Shown here: piece by piece, positions 22,801-34,800 of the stretch | Layout of the letters: each line of letters begins with the position of its first letter | Position numbering within the stretch: position 1 is the first letter of the stretch | NCBI GenBank assembly: GCA_963978905.1 | Contig: OZ022261.1 | Coordinates: 18,337,582 to 18,401,581, forward strand | Reading direction: 5' to 3' | DNA length: 64,000 bases | Source of the DNA: Trichostrongylus colubriformis | Lineage: Eukaryota; Nematoda; Chromadorea; Rhabditida; Trichostrongylidae | Notes under the pieces: model-generated | Seen by the model: only the letters and a program-made list of their open reading frames with translations | The model's database searches: none | What the model was told of the DNA's origin: nothing | Made by a program: the position numbers and the translations under genes

Positions 22801-25800
22801 CCGCATTCGTCCATCCATATCCTCGGGCAATCCTCAGCTGCGGTTGAATACGGGTGCGCGTAAATATTGCTCGGGGAAAGCAATTGCGCAGTCGAACAGC
22901 GGACGGAGACGACACAGGGCGACAGGGAAGACGGAAGACGTCAGGTGCGAGAAGCACCGACCACTCGGGACGCTGGCAGGAGAAGAAGACTGACAATCGA
23001 TGCGATTTGGGCCGATGGCGGCGTGATCTAGAACATTCTGCGTACGGTAGTTTGCGCGGTAAGACCCCAGTGCGTGAAACCGCTGGTCCCCTTTGGGTAC
23101 CTTGGCCGGATTGTAGAGAGCTGCGCGTAAACTTGATGGAACGGCCACAACGGGGACGACGAAACGAAGAAGTCGTGCACGAGTCACGACACCAGTATTC
23201 CGTTAACCTATGCCGCTCGGATGTCCTTCGCGCCTCATTGAAATGGAGAACTAATACCGATTTTTTCATATCTTCTCGGCCGTTTGCCAGTACCGACAAT
23301 AGGATGTAACAGTAATGTCATATACCCGAAATTTCAGGTGTTTTGGGTTCGCAGATGTACGAGAGGAAGAAATGGTTACTCCGAACCACCAATTTCGGTA
23401 CTGCATTTTTTATGATTTCACTTATTTCCATGAGTTTACCAGGCTTTAGGATCGGCTCAGTATCCAAGCCAATCACTGCTTGCGCAATTATGCTACTGAT
23501 AGACCAAGGAAGAGTTAAATTAGACGACAAATTGTTCGGGCACGGATCGATTTTCGGTAAATTTCCAAGTAACGAATAATTGTTACTGTTTCTCCAAGTT
23601 CTCTCTTCTTGAAACCTCGGCATGATGTTAAATTAATCGTGTGCTGCTTTGCCAAACGAGGTTAGTAGGTGGAACAATTTATTTTTGGCCTGACGTTTCG
23701 ACCCTTTCGTCGTCTTCAGAGGCCTAAAAAGTGGTTCGAAGTTTGCTGACCCTTGACTTACCCGATCAAGCGCCAAAAACCCCTAGCATTTCGGACTTAC
23801 CCACTCAATCCATGGAGAGTCGAATAGACGAAAGAAGAAATTGAACTCACCCCGTGTTCCACCGCGAGTCGGTAGCGACGTCCTACCACTCGCGGTGGAA
23901 CACGGGGTGAGTTCAATTTCTTCTTTCGTCTATTCGACTCTCCATGGATTGAGTGGGTAAGTCCGAAATGCTAGGGGTTTTTGGCGCTTGATCGGGTAAG
24001 TCAAGGGTCAGCAAACTTCGAACCACTTTTTAGGCCTCTGAAGACGACGAAAGGGTCGAAACGTCAGGCCAAAAATAAATTGTTACTGTTTAATATGCAT
24101 ATATTTTAATAGTGCACCATCAGTCTTTCGTGGTCATATGCAAGGTCAAGCGTCGCGCTGAAGAAAACTTTTGGAAAATACGACACTCTCCCCCCCTCGT
24201 AAAAGGGGCTTTCCATATGTCCCCACTCTCTCACTCATGAATGACAACAAAGAATAATGATAACTGAAATGAAAATATACCATCACTATATTCCTGCCGC
24301 GGACCAGTTCACGCGGCATGGTACTGGAGCGTGTTATTTCTTCTATAGTATATTTGACCGTATTCAAGGGTTTATCAATTACTTGGAACATGGTTTTACG
24401 TAATAAACCGCTTTTGTGATAATTCTCTTATCCTAGTATTGACCCCTGGTTTCCGAGATGGTGGTATAGTTCTCTAAATGGAAATTTTGGCGAGGAAATT
24501 TTGACGAAATCTCAAATTGTGTCATTTCAAATAATTGTAACTTCCAACAAACATTGCTTTATAGAGCCAAATTTCGTGTGCAGGTATGTACGAAGTTGCG
24601 CCTTCTAGCGACTGCTGGAGCTAAGCCATACAAATAGGAAGAAAGATATCAGATCGAAAACATTTTGTCGAGGAATTTTCTTTTCATTGAAATGCATGAT
24701 CTCCTCACTCGTTTGGAAAAATAATCCAATGTGCCTACATCATTCTAAACTTCCAATACCCATCCTCTTTTGTTTTCAGGGAGCCTACGGAAGAGTGATG
24801 CATTGGCCAATCTCGTATTGGGATTCGCCACGCATGGGACTCCAAACACATCCTAGCGCATTCTAACACTATCCCTGCCTACACAATGGCTCGTTAGGCT
24901 CTATACTCTTAGTCATAGTACAATATCGCACACATTTTCTGATTAATCGACACCGAGCGACGGATTCAACACCCGGAAACCGTCGCACTGTCGTAACTTT
25001 GTTCAATGTAGATGAAACGGTAAATGGTGGAAAGGGTTGGATTCGCCTGTGAGCGACAACTTCAAGCACGCATAAAGTGTCGAACTTCGATAAGTAGGTC
25101 GTCAGCTCTTTCTCTAAATTTGCTGAAAATTCCTTTTTTACTCCGACTCTCTTAAGCCTATATTCTCATGATCAATTCTTGCGCGCTCATATTCCGCGCT
25201 AACATCGTTTACCAGTGTGCTTTTCTTGAAATTTCAAAACACCTTTCAGCACGAACATTTTACGTCATTTTTGAAAGTTTTGAAATCAATTCGTCGAAAT
25301 TCCACAAATTACGTGTTGCATCTCTCAGAAATCGTGTTGCCACTCAGACTACAGGCTCTCTTATGATAAAGCCTCCAGCGTCTGTGCTCGGCACATTTCG
25401 GGAATTTTCTCGTGTATTTATAAAACAGCATGTTTAGCAATGAAACCCTATGAAGTCTTTGAGTAGCAGATTCTATACCTTCATGAACTAGTAACTGTAT
25501 TCAAACAATGCTAAAAATTGCGAATTTGAAAGGGATATCAAATTTCACATGAAAGTATGAAGGTAGAATAAAAAAGGCACAAGCACAGATCTTCTCCCTA
25601 GCGTTAGTCCCGCGCCGTCGCGGAGTCCGCTGTTCCTGTCAATCGCCGCCATTTTCTCCTATCCAAGGCATCTTCTGCCGTGGCTTTCACTTCTGTGAGG
25701 TCCGTTTTGATAACGTCCCTCCACCTTTTCTTTGGGGCTCCTCGTGGCCGCTTGTCGGGTACTTCGAACTCTACCGCTTTCCTAATTGGGTGGTCTGCCG

Positions 25801-28800
25801 ACCTTCTCAGCACGTGCCCATACCATCTTAGTCGCTGCTCCCTCAACTTGTGCTGGACCGGTGCCGTCTGCATGACTGCCCTGACGTCCTCGTTCCTCAT
25901 CCTGTCGAGCCGCGTCCAGCCACATGCCCATCTCAGCATCCTCATTTCTGCGGAATGTAGCTGCTTCTCAAGATTCTTTGTTATGGGCCAGCACTCGCTG
26001 CCATAGAGCATTGCGGGTCATATCACCGATCGGTATACCTTGCCCTTTAGGGTCCTGAAGCACCGCCGATCGCAGAGGATTCCTGTGGACTCTCTCCATT
26101 TCAGCCATGCCGTATTTATTCGGGCTTTCACGGCTTGATCTACCGTACCATCCTCGGCTACATCACTTCCCAGGTATCGGAAGTCCTGAACCCTTTCGAT
26201 GCTTTCTCCATGGCGGTCCACGATGGACACCAGACAGTCCTCGGAGCTTAAGAATTTGGTCTTCTTGACGTTTACTCGTAAGCCGTTCTCTGCCAGCCTT
26301 GCCTGCCATCTCTGCACCTTCGCCTGAAGTTCTTCTTTGGTATCCGCTATCAGGGCAATGTCGTCAGCGTAGAGAATTGTCCTCAGTGGTCCCTCCATGA
26401 GGTCTTTCACCATGCCATCCAGGGTGAGCAGGAAGAGGAACGGGCTTAGAGCTGAGCCTTGGTGTACCCCAACCGAGATCCCTATTTCTGCCGTCAGTCC
26501 TTGCGGGGTGCGTATGACCGCCTTAGCCCCATCGTACATGTCCTGTATAAGGGTGACGAGGTGCTCTGGTATCTGTCGTTCTCGGAGCGAGTTCCAGATT
26601 ACTGGTCGTAGCAGGCGGTCGAAGGCCTTTTCGAGGTCTAGGAAGGCTAGGTGGCAGGGCTTACGCTTTTCACGGTACTTTTCCATCACTTGTCTAAGGA
26701 CGAAGATGGCATCCGTGGTGGAGCGCTCAGGCATGAACCCGAACTGCTCCTGAGATATGGTGACCAGCTCCCTCAGCCTCAAGTCAATCAGCCGCTCGTA
26801 CAGCTTCATGGTATGAGCCGTCAACTTTATTCAACGGTAGTTGGAGCACTCCATTACATCCCCCTTCTGCTTGTATATGGGAACGATGGTACTAGTCCTC
26901 CACGCAACCGGGATTTTTCCTCTGGCCGTCACCATGTTCAGGAAGCGTGTAAGCCACTCCACTCAGTACTCTCCCAGTGCCTTCCATGCCTCTATTGGCA
27001 CCCCATCTGGCACAGATGAAAGATGAAATTTACGCTAGTGTGTTCACTATGATGGGTGCTGTTAACGAATGTAAAAAACTTATCACGGCTGCGGTTTCAT
27101 TTTTCTATTATTTTCTCCTGTTCTTTATGAGTCGCTCTTGAGCGAGTAAATGATCATTAACTTCCTAATCACCTACGTAGATAAACTGTTACCACGCCAC
27201 ACGCCACACGATAAACTGTAACCACGTCACATATATCATTATTTACTTACTCTTGCAAATGAGTAAAATGAGAATTTTAGCTATGATATAGCTAACAAAA
27301 AATTCACGCAGTCCACTACTAACAACACCTATGAAATTACACATAGGAGTAAAAAATACTCTGTTGTACTGAAGCATAAGTTTCTATGCATTCGTAGCAA
27401 TCTCAACTCGATATAAATGCGGATTCACCTAGCACATATACTTTACCTAAACTTCCAAAAACCCTATTAAACTCAGATTCATCACTGGAGCACATAATTG
27501 TAGCATAAAACCATTAACACAGGAATTGCATGTTATATTCACTCATTTGAAAAGACATTTCATCAGTTACAGCAAGGTTATACAAAGTAGGAATAGAACC
27601 ATTAATAGTACATATGGTCAATAAATGACATCAGCACTGGCAGTGAGCTTAATAGCATTCGAGGCGATAATCTTGAGATCTATACAGCAGATTCTACCGA
27701 TATTTTCACGAATTTGGATCATAAACTTGTTCTTAGTGGCATTGGGGAACTAATGAAAATATGTCTCGAAAATGCCAGCAAGTCTACATGATAATAATCA
27801 ATAATAATATAATAATATCTAAAAATAGCTACAGATACTACAATACTATAAGTGATTTACTGTACCTTGTAGAATATTTACTAAACAATAGCTTTTATGA
27901 TTTTGCTGCCAGCATACACAAACAGAATAAAGGTGTACCACAATACAGCGGATTTGACCCTATCAGTTGTGGGGTGTAATTATGCTAGACTACAAAAGTT
28001 TGATGGAAGGAATTTATTCATCCCTTATCGATATATGGATGATCTTCTGGTCATACATAACCAATTAGAAACGGGAGTCGAGACAAAATTAAGAATAATA
28101 TGCAGTAATATTTTGGGGTTAAAAAATACTAGTATAACTGATTTTAGTAGTAATTACTTAGTTCTAACGATGATATAATCGATGGAAAATAGAGACTTCA
28201 CTGTATAATAAAACAGATGAATTTGACTTTAAGGTTATAAGATTCCCTCACAACGACACTAACATTTCCAAAACCATTAAAGGCTCAGTAATTTATGCAG
28301 AAACATTGAGAATCGCAAGTACTGCTCCAGTCTAAAAGCTTTCATCCAAAAAATCAAAGATATCTTCGCAATACTCAGAAATAATGAATATACGTAGGAG
28401 TTTGTTATGGCCAAATAAAGTGTATATATAGGAATAAGTACGTATATTATAAATTTTCTGTAACAAGTAATCTCAAAAAAATTTGTTCAAATTTTGTAAT
28501 TTTGTTCTAATTTTGTTCAAAAAATCCTAGCTTCTTTCTATAATTAATGTCCACAATTATTCCCGTTTCTGTAGTATTGGGCTAGCAAACTCCTTTTGAG
28601 AATTAAGATCGTCTATTCATTACAATTAATCACAAAATAAAGTTTTTTTGCTTTATCTTGTATTGGTTCGCTGCCCCATGGCCATCTATAGTCCATTGCG
28701 GAGCGCCTGGCAGGGCGTGGCCTGAGGTCTTGGGTGAGTGGCGAGAGTGAGAGTACGTGGCGAGAGTGAGAGTGTGTGGCGAGGCGAGAGAGTTTGATAC

Positions 28801-31800
28801 ACTCTCATCCACGTCCGGCCACGCCCTGCCAGGCCTTCCGAACTGGACTGTACCTAACATGATCGTGGCTGCGTATCAAACGTGGCAATTTCATATCTGT
28901 TGGCCTTCGCTTTGTTTTCCATTCCTACTTGATCTTTTTAACCTCCCAACCTGTTTCCTTTTTCTTTTTATACATTCTCCTTTTTCCAGTTCTCTTCCCA
29001 CATGCTCTAACCTACCTTTCGTTAACACTTTCCCTCTCTCTTCTGTCTCCATCTCAACCTTTTGACACCTCTCTCCACACACCTATGTCTATTAGTCACA
29101 TTGTAATTTTCACCAACCCCACTTCACTGAGGAGCCTCGGGGGTTGGTGAAGACAATGGTTCGTATGAGGAAAAGAGGCAAAACGAACCATTTTCGATTA
29201 TTCTGATTTTTTACAATTGTTTATTGACTATTCACTCACTGGTTCAGGCACAGGTAGCTGATACGGTCGCGAATGGCTTAATGCGTCGCCCGCTGTCAAA
29301 TAATCAGAAAACTTGAGCGGTATTGCAATGTTGCTGAACTGTATCCGCTGGTTTTTTTACGACCCAAAACTCCATGCGTACTGAAACAAACCGTGACCTG
29401 TCGATATTGTGCCTCATGACTGAGCAGTGTATGCCGGTGGTCCCGGTGCACGTGCGTTGGCACCTGCCAACCTCGACTAGGACACGCCATTCTTTGGATT
29501 TCCATTAGCAAATGGTCAGTTGAAAGGGTACTCCTCTGGTAATTTGTGGCTGTGTGTGAACGAAGCGAGCACGCAAAGCGCCCGAGGTGGCGGAGCCATA
29601 ACTCTGATTATTAGAAGCTTCACACCATTACGTTGTCGCGCAGTGGTGCGTGTTGCAGGAGGAGCGTATGCAGCGTGGCGTCGCGCGATAATTACTGGCT
29701 TTGATTTCTCACCACGCCCATCACGCAAATGTCGCTCGCGGCGTCGCATCGGCTCCTACTGTACCACGGCTCTGCGTCTTATCGTTCGATAAGAGACTTT
29801 TCTTTACAGGAATCGTCCACGGTACTATAAAATCTTCTGTTATCCACATACAATACCATTATTATTTTTTGAAAAATCGACACCTAGTGACGAATTAATC
29901 GGCGCAAACCGTCGCATCGTCGTAACCTCGTTTGAAGTGGATAAAATGGGGAAAACTATAGAGCGCTGGATTCGTCTCAATGTGTCGAGTCTACCGACCC
30001 ATAAAATGTCGAACTGAAGGTGAGTCACCAGCTTCTCAGTAGTTTTTCAGCGAGCTTTTCACGATATTTTTGTAACTTACCAAGCTCATTTTGCCAGAAT
30101 CGGTCGAGTAATTGAATAAAACTCACCTTTCACAGACTGCTAGAAACGTACCGCAAGAATCATCTTGACTTCAAAATTACGACTAAGGCTTTTTCTATGA
30201 TAGTGCCTAATAAACGATCGGTGAACGGTGTATCTTTAACGCCGAACAACTTCCTTTCGCATTTATGAAATCACAGTTTGGTCAATGGAAATCGCATAGA
30301 GTTTTCGATTTGAACATTCTACACTTCGCGAAAACGAAAGCGGCGCTCAAACAATGCGCACAATCATGGATTTAAGAGGTGTACTAATTGCACATGAAAG
30401 TACGGATATGAACGCTCATTAATCAATAGTACGAAACTTATACTGTCAAATTAGTGTCAAAAAAGCTGTTCATTGATGTAAAGACCACCCCACTGCAATA
30501 GTTCTGAATTTTTACCACGGTACTCGTATTCTTTTCAGGCGTTGTCGGCTCCGACGCAGCTTGTTGACCTCTTGATTTCTCTGTAGCGCTCTGCATAGAT
30601 CGCGTCAGTGCCTCGCGGTGCATATCGCATCAACGCACAACATTGGTCTTCAAAACACCTTCAGTTCATGAGTGCGCGCGAACAGTGGTCACTCGGCCTG
30701 TGCTATGTATGCAACCAGCTCTGTTCCCGAACAAAGTGATAACGAAGTGCGTAAGCTGGCAATCTAGTAGGAGCTACCACAGATGACTTCAGTAATCGTT
30801 TCGAAGACTGACTCGTTACAAGTACTCTGCGAAATTGTCACGTGTCGTTTCTACGTCGTAGTGTGTCTCGTGTCAATTTACTTAATACAAAAAATTATTT
30901 ATTGAAATAAATACACGGCACTAAGATACTCTAGAACCATCACTCCAGAGGTATGTGCTCATAGATGGGTGGAGTGAAGAGTAAAATAGTGTGGGTTGTA
31001 CAGTAGACACGGTGAAATATTTCCCCTCATTTTCTCGAAAAGGAAGGGACTGGGGAATCATTCAATAAGAATAGTGAGCGGTTTTGGAGATCAATAGTGT
31101 GCTTTGATATGATGTGATAACACCGCGAGGCACTGACCTGATCTATACAGACGCCGCAGAGCAATTGAGAGGTCCAAGCGGCGTCGGAGATAACAACGGG
31201 AGGGGAACTTTAGTACAGAATGCTTATTAGCACCTTTGCTTCGCACCTAATTCTCACCTCCCTAACACCGCCCCCCACCTTGGCATGCGAGCTGACCTCG
31301 CTTAATTGACTGCTCTGCCTGCTGACCTCTTGTCGACAATGATTGTTATCGATCAAAAATAACAACAATATGGAATAATTAGGAAGTCAATTTGTCGAAT
31401 TACCCTAAAGTCTGATAGATAAGTCCGCCCGCACGCGGTGTCGCGCACGGCACAGGCGACCGCAGTCTTCACAGAACCAGAGATGAAGAGAGAGTTTACA
31501 GTCCAGTTCCCGAAGGCTGGCAGGGCGTGGCCTACAGAGTTGGGTGAGAGTGTGTGGCGGGGTAAGAGAGATCAATACAAGTCCGTAGGCCTCGCCCTGC
31601 CAGCCGTCGGGAAATGGACTGTATATTGTTTGTGTATAGTATTTGTGAATATAAAATCGAGTAGCAAGTAAAGTTGGGGTCGTACGAAAGGTGAACACGG
31701 AAACTTTGCAGTTGGCAGAGAAAAAATGAATGAATGAGAAGAGAATCGTTGTTCAACGGGGGTTTCAATGCAACGATAGTTTTGGCGATGAAATAGCGGT

Positions 31801-34800
31801 TGAGTAAAGACTTTTCCTTATTCCTGTGATAATAATAGTGTATAAAGCCTCGCAGATATGCGTCTTTCACCTTATTTTTCCCCTGCTAACCACGCTTCTG
31901 CTTGTCGCGTCAAGCTTTTGCACCTGATGTAAGCCCTCCTTCTAGTCATCGAGCTCTTTGAAATGCCTGAACCACCTAGGATCAGCAGTATACGGGAGGA
32001 ATAATAAAATTTTTGTAAGATTTCATCGATAATCCATGTAGAGCGAGGCTACGAACAGGCATCTGTTTTAGTTTGCGATGCTATGAATGTTTGTGACGAT
32101 GAAATTGAGATTGCGTAGAAAATATGAGACGAATGATCATTGTTACACGGGTTAACCTAAGATTTTGATACGTGGTATTCTTAGATATTAGAAATGAAGT
32201 AAAAGAAACAGTTTCTACAATCCTTCCCTTTTTAATAATGAAGGGTGCATCGCGATGCTGTGTTCTTTGAAGACTGTGCCTGCATTCGCCTCTGCCGCGC
32301 GCGACACCGCGTGCGGGCGGACTTATGTATCAGACTTTAGGGTAGTTGCAATGGGACACTTTCTTGAAAATTCATATCTCGCGTCGCAGGGAAGGTGAGG
32401 GACACTTTCTTGAAAATTCATATCTCGCGTCGCAGGGAAGCTGGGTTTCTGATTTCTTAAAGTGATTTAGGGGGTGGTAAGGGGACATCAATGGTGAGGG
32501 AAGGAAAGTGAGAGCAACTGATAAGGGCTGATAAGGAGCCTCGAAAGGCGAATGGCGGGAAATGCATATCTCGCATCGCAGGAAAGCTGGGACTCTGATT
32601 TTTTGAAGTGATATAGGGGGTGGTAAGGGGACATCAATGGTGAGGGAAACATTCGCCTTTCAGGCTACTTATCAGCCCTTATCAGATACTATCACTTTCT
32701 TTCCCTCACCATTGATGTCCCCTTACTACCCCCTGTATCACTTCAAAAAATCAGAGTCCCAGCTTCCTTGCGACGGGAGATATGAATTTTCAAGAAAATG
32801 TCCCATTGCAACTAATTCGACAAATTGACTTCCTTATTATTCCATACTGTTGTTTTTTTTTTGATCGATAACAATCATTGTCGACAAGAGGTCAGCAGGC
32901 AGAGCAGTCAATTAAGCGAGGTCAGCTCGCATGCCAAGGTGGGGGGCGGTGCCAGGGAGGTGCGAGGTAGGTGCGAGGCAAAGGTGCTAAGGAGCATTCT
33001 GTACTAAAGTCATCCACCCGATAACAACACTTGAAAAGAATGCTAGAACAATGGCAAAATTTCAGAACTATCGCAGTGAGATGATTTTTACATCACTGAA
33101 CAGTTTTTTGACACTGAATACATCAGTATAAGGTTCGTATAATATTTATTGATGCCCGGTCATATCCGTACTTTCATGTGCAGTTGACACACCTTCTAAA
33201 TTCATGATTCTGGGCATTCTTCAAATGCCGTTTTCATTTTGTGAAGTGTAGAATGCTCTATTCGAAGACCTCATGCGATTTTTATTAACAAAACTGATTT
33301 TATGGGTGCGAAAGAAAATTCTTTGACGTTCAAAATACACGGTACACCGACGTTTGAGGCATAATCAAAGAATACAATATGATTCCTGCAGTACGTTACT
33401 GGCAGTCTGTGGAAGATGAAAGATTCATTCAATTACTCAATCGATTCTGGGAAAATGAGCCTAATAGCTGCGAAAATTTCATGAAAGCTCTTGCTGGAAA
33501 ATGTTTAAATCTCGAGATAGTTCACTGAAAAAATGATGCTCGTGCGGAACGTGGGTGAGCAACAATTGAACATGTGAATGTCGGCTCGAAAAAAATCGGA
33601 GCTCTGCCTGAGAGTAAAAAAGGATTTCTCGTACGCTGACATCGAGAAGTTGGTGACCTACTCATACCTTCGACATTTCATAAGTCTTGAAACCCGTCAC
33701 ATTGAGGCAAATCCAGTGCTCTCAATTTTCCGCATTTCATTCAACTAAAACGAAGTTTAACAATGCGACTGTTAACACCGATAAATCCGCCGCCAGGGTG
33801 TCGATTTCTCAAAAAATATGGGCGATATTGCATTCATATGATATATAGTTGATGGATTTGCTTACTAAGGGCCGCCTGCAAAGTTTCACGCGCATATACA
33901 AGAATTCAACTGCGTAGAGTCCCCCAAATTGACACTCGTTGGGGGGGGGGGGGCGTCCGACTACGTGTGGACGCTAGGGAGATGAGGAACAAAGAGGCGA
34001 CAGTCAAGTGGTTAGAGACGCAGAGTGGGAGGCAAATCGGCAGTGGGTGCGAGAATTAGACAGCGCTCTGGTCTCTGATTGCCATTCAAATTGCGTCGGA
34101 AAATGTCGCGCAAATCTGTACGAGTTTCCTTTTTTCCAGTTTTTCCATTTCTGCTTTGAAATAGAGGAAATTTCTCGGTTCATTTCGTTAATGTTTCTGT
34201 TAATGTACTGTTTTTAGTAGAGTGATTTCAGAAGAATTAGAATCATGGAATTTCTGCAATTTCCTTCAGAGCCGAAAATCTGTCGCGTAACCATCTGTTT
34301 CAGGTGTTAAGTTCGCTAAACGTAGGTCTTACAAAAAATATGTCACAGAGGTCACCGTCCGGCATTTGCTGGAACACACAGCAGGTCAGTCAGACTTTCG
34401 TTCTGTTACCTTATGTCTTTCTCAGGTTTTTCGATCGTTTTCACTTAGGAGGATGGGATAACCTGCAATCAGACGCTGCATGGATCCAGCCACACTTGAA
34501 TACCGAGGAGTTGATCACATACGTTCTGGAGAACGTACCCCTAGAGAATGTGCCTGGAACGAAATGGATCTACTCGAACTTCGGATACCAACTTTTGGGT
34601 ATTGAAACACAGACTTAGATTGATTGCGGGTGTGTATCTTCAGAGCAAGGCCTCGCGTTCAGTGGGTTGATGCAAGCATCGCATCGTGTCCGTCGTATGC
34701 AGCAGTACAAAATTCTGTTCATAGATACGCATCCATTGACCTGTATTTGCGAACACTGTGCTGGCAGCACGGCGCGACGCGATTGATCTGTCGGTACAAA

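Larger units (their letters stand above)
31198..33019. mobile_element. Mutator-like MITE with 9-bp target duplication (nest level 2)
   Basis: Bounded by the exact 9-bp direct repeat GATAACAAC (31,189-31,197 and 33,020-33,028). Terminal repeats of about 200 bp start GGGAGGGGAACTTTAGTACAG on the left, with a diverged first 10 bases on the right and near-identity after ACTTTAGTAC. A 9-bp duplication is the Mutator/MULE mark. The left arm is split at 31,402 by the level-3 element and resumes at 32,345 with GTTGCAATGGGACA, which matches the intact right arm. A 46-bp tandem duplication (from 32,353) lies within it. Confidence 0.8.
29850..33835. mobile_element. Long-inverted-repeat element (nest level 1)
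   Basis: The left arm is about 29,850-30,640. The right arm is about 31,105-31,197 continued at 33,020-33,835, interrupted by the level-2 insertion. The arms share long blocks on opposite strands, for example CACAGACTGC, AGTAATTGAAT, GCACATGAAAGTACGGATATG and CAGTGCCTCGCGGTG. The arms are roughly 750-900 bp, with about 75 percent identity by eye, around a loop of about 470 bp. No transposase was recognised. A one-armed relative is at 24,939-25,560. It lies wholly in the intron before exon 12 of the beta-lactamase-like gene. Confidence 0.7.

Noticed and set aside
22854..23309. 151-codon + strand frame as a coding gene
   Set aside because: Overlaps equally long frames on the other strand in GC-rich DNA, inside an intron with no motif support.
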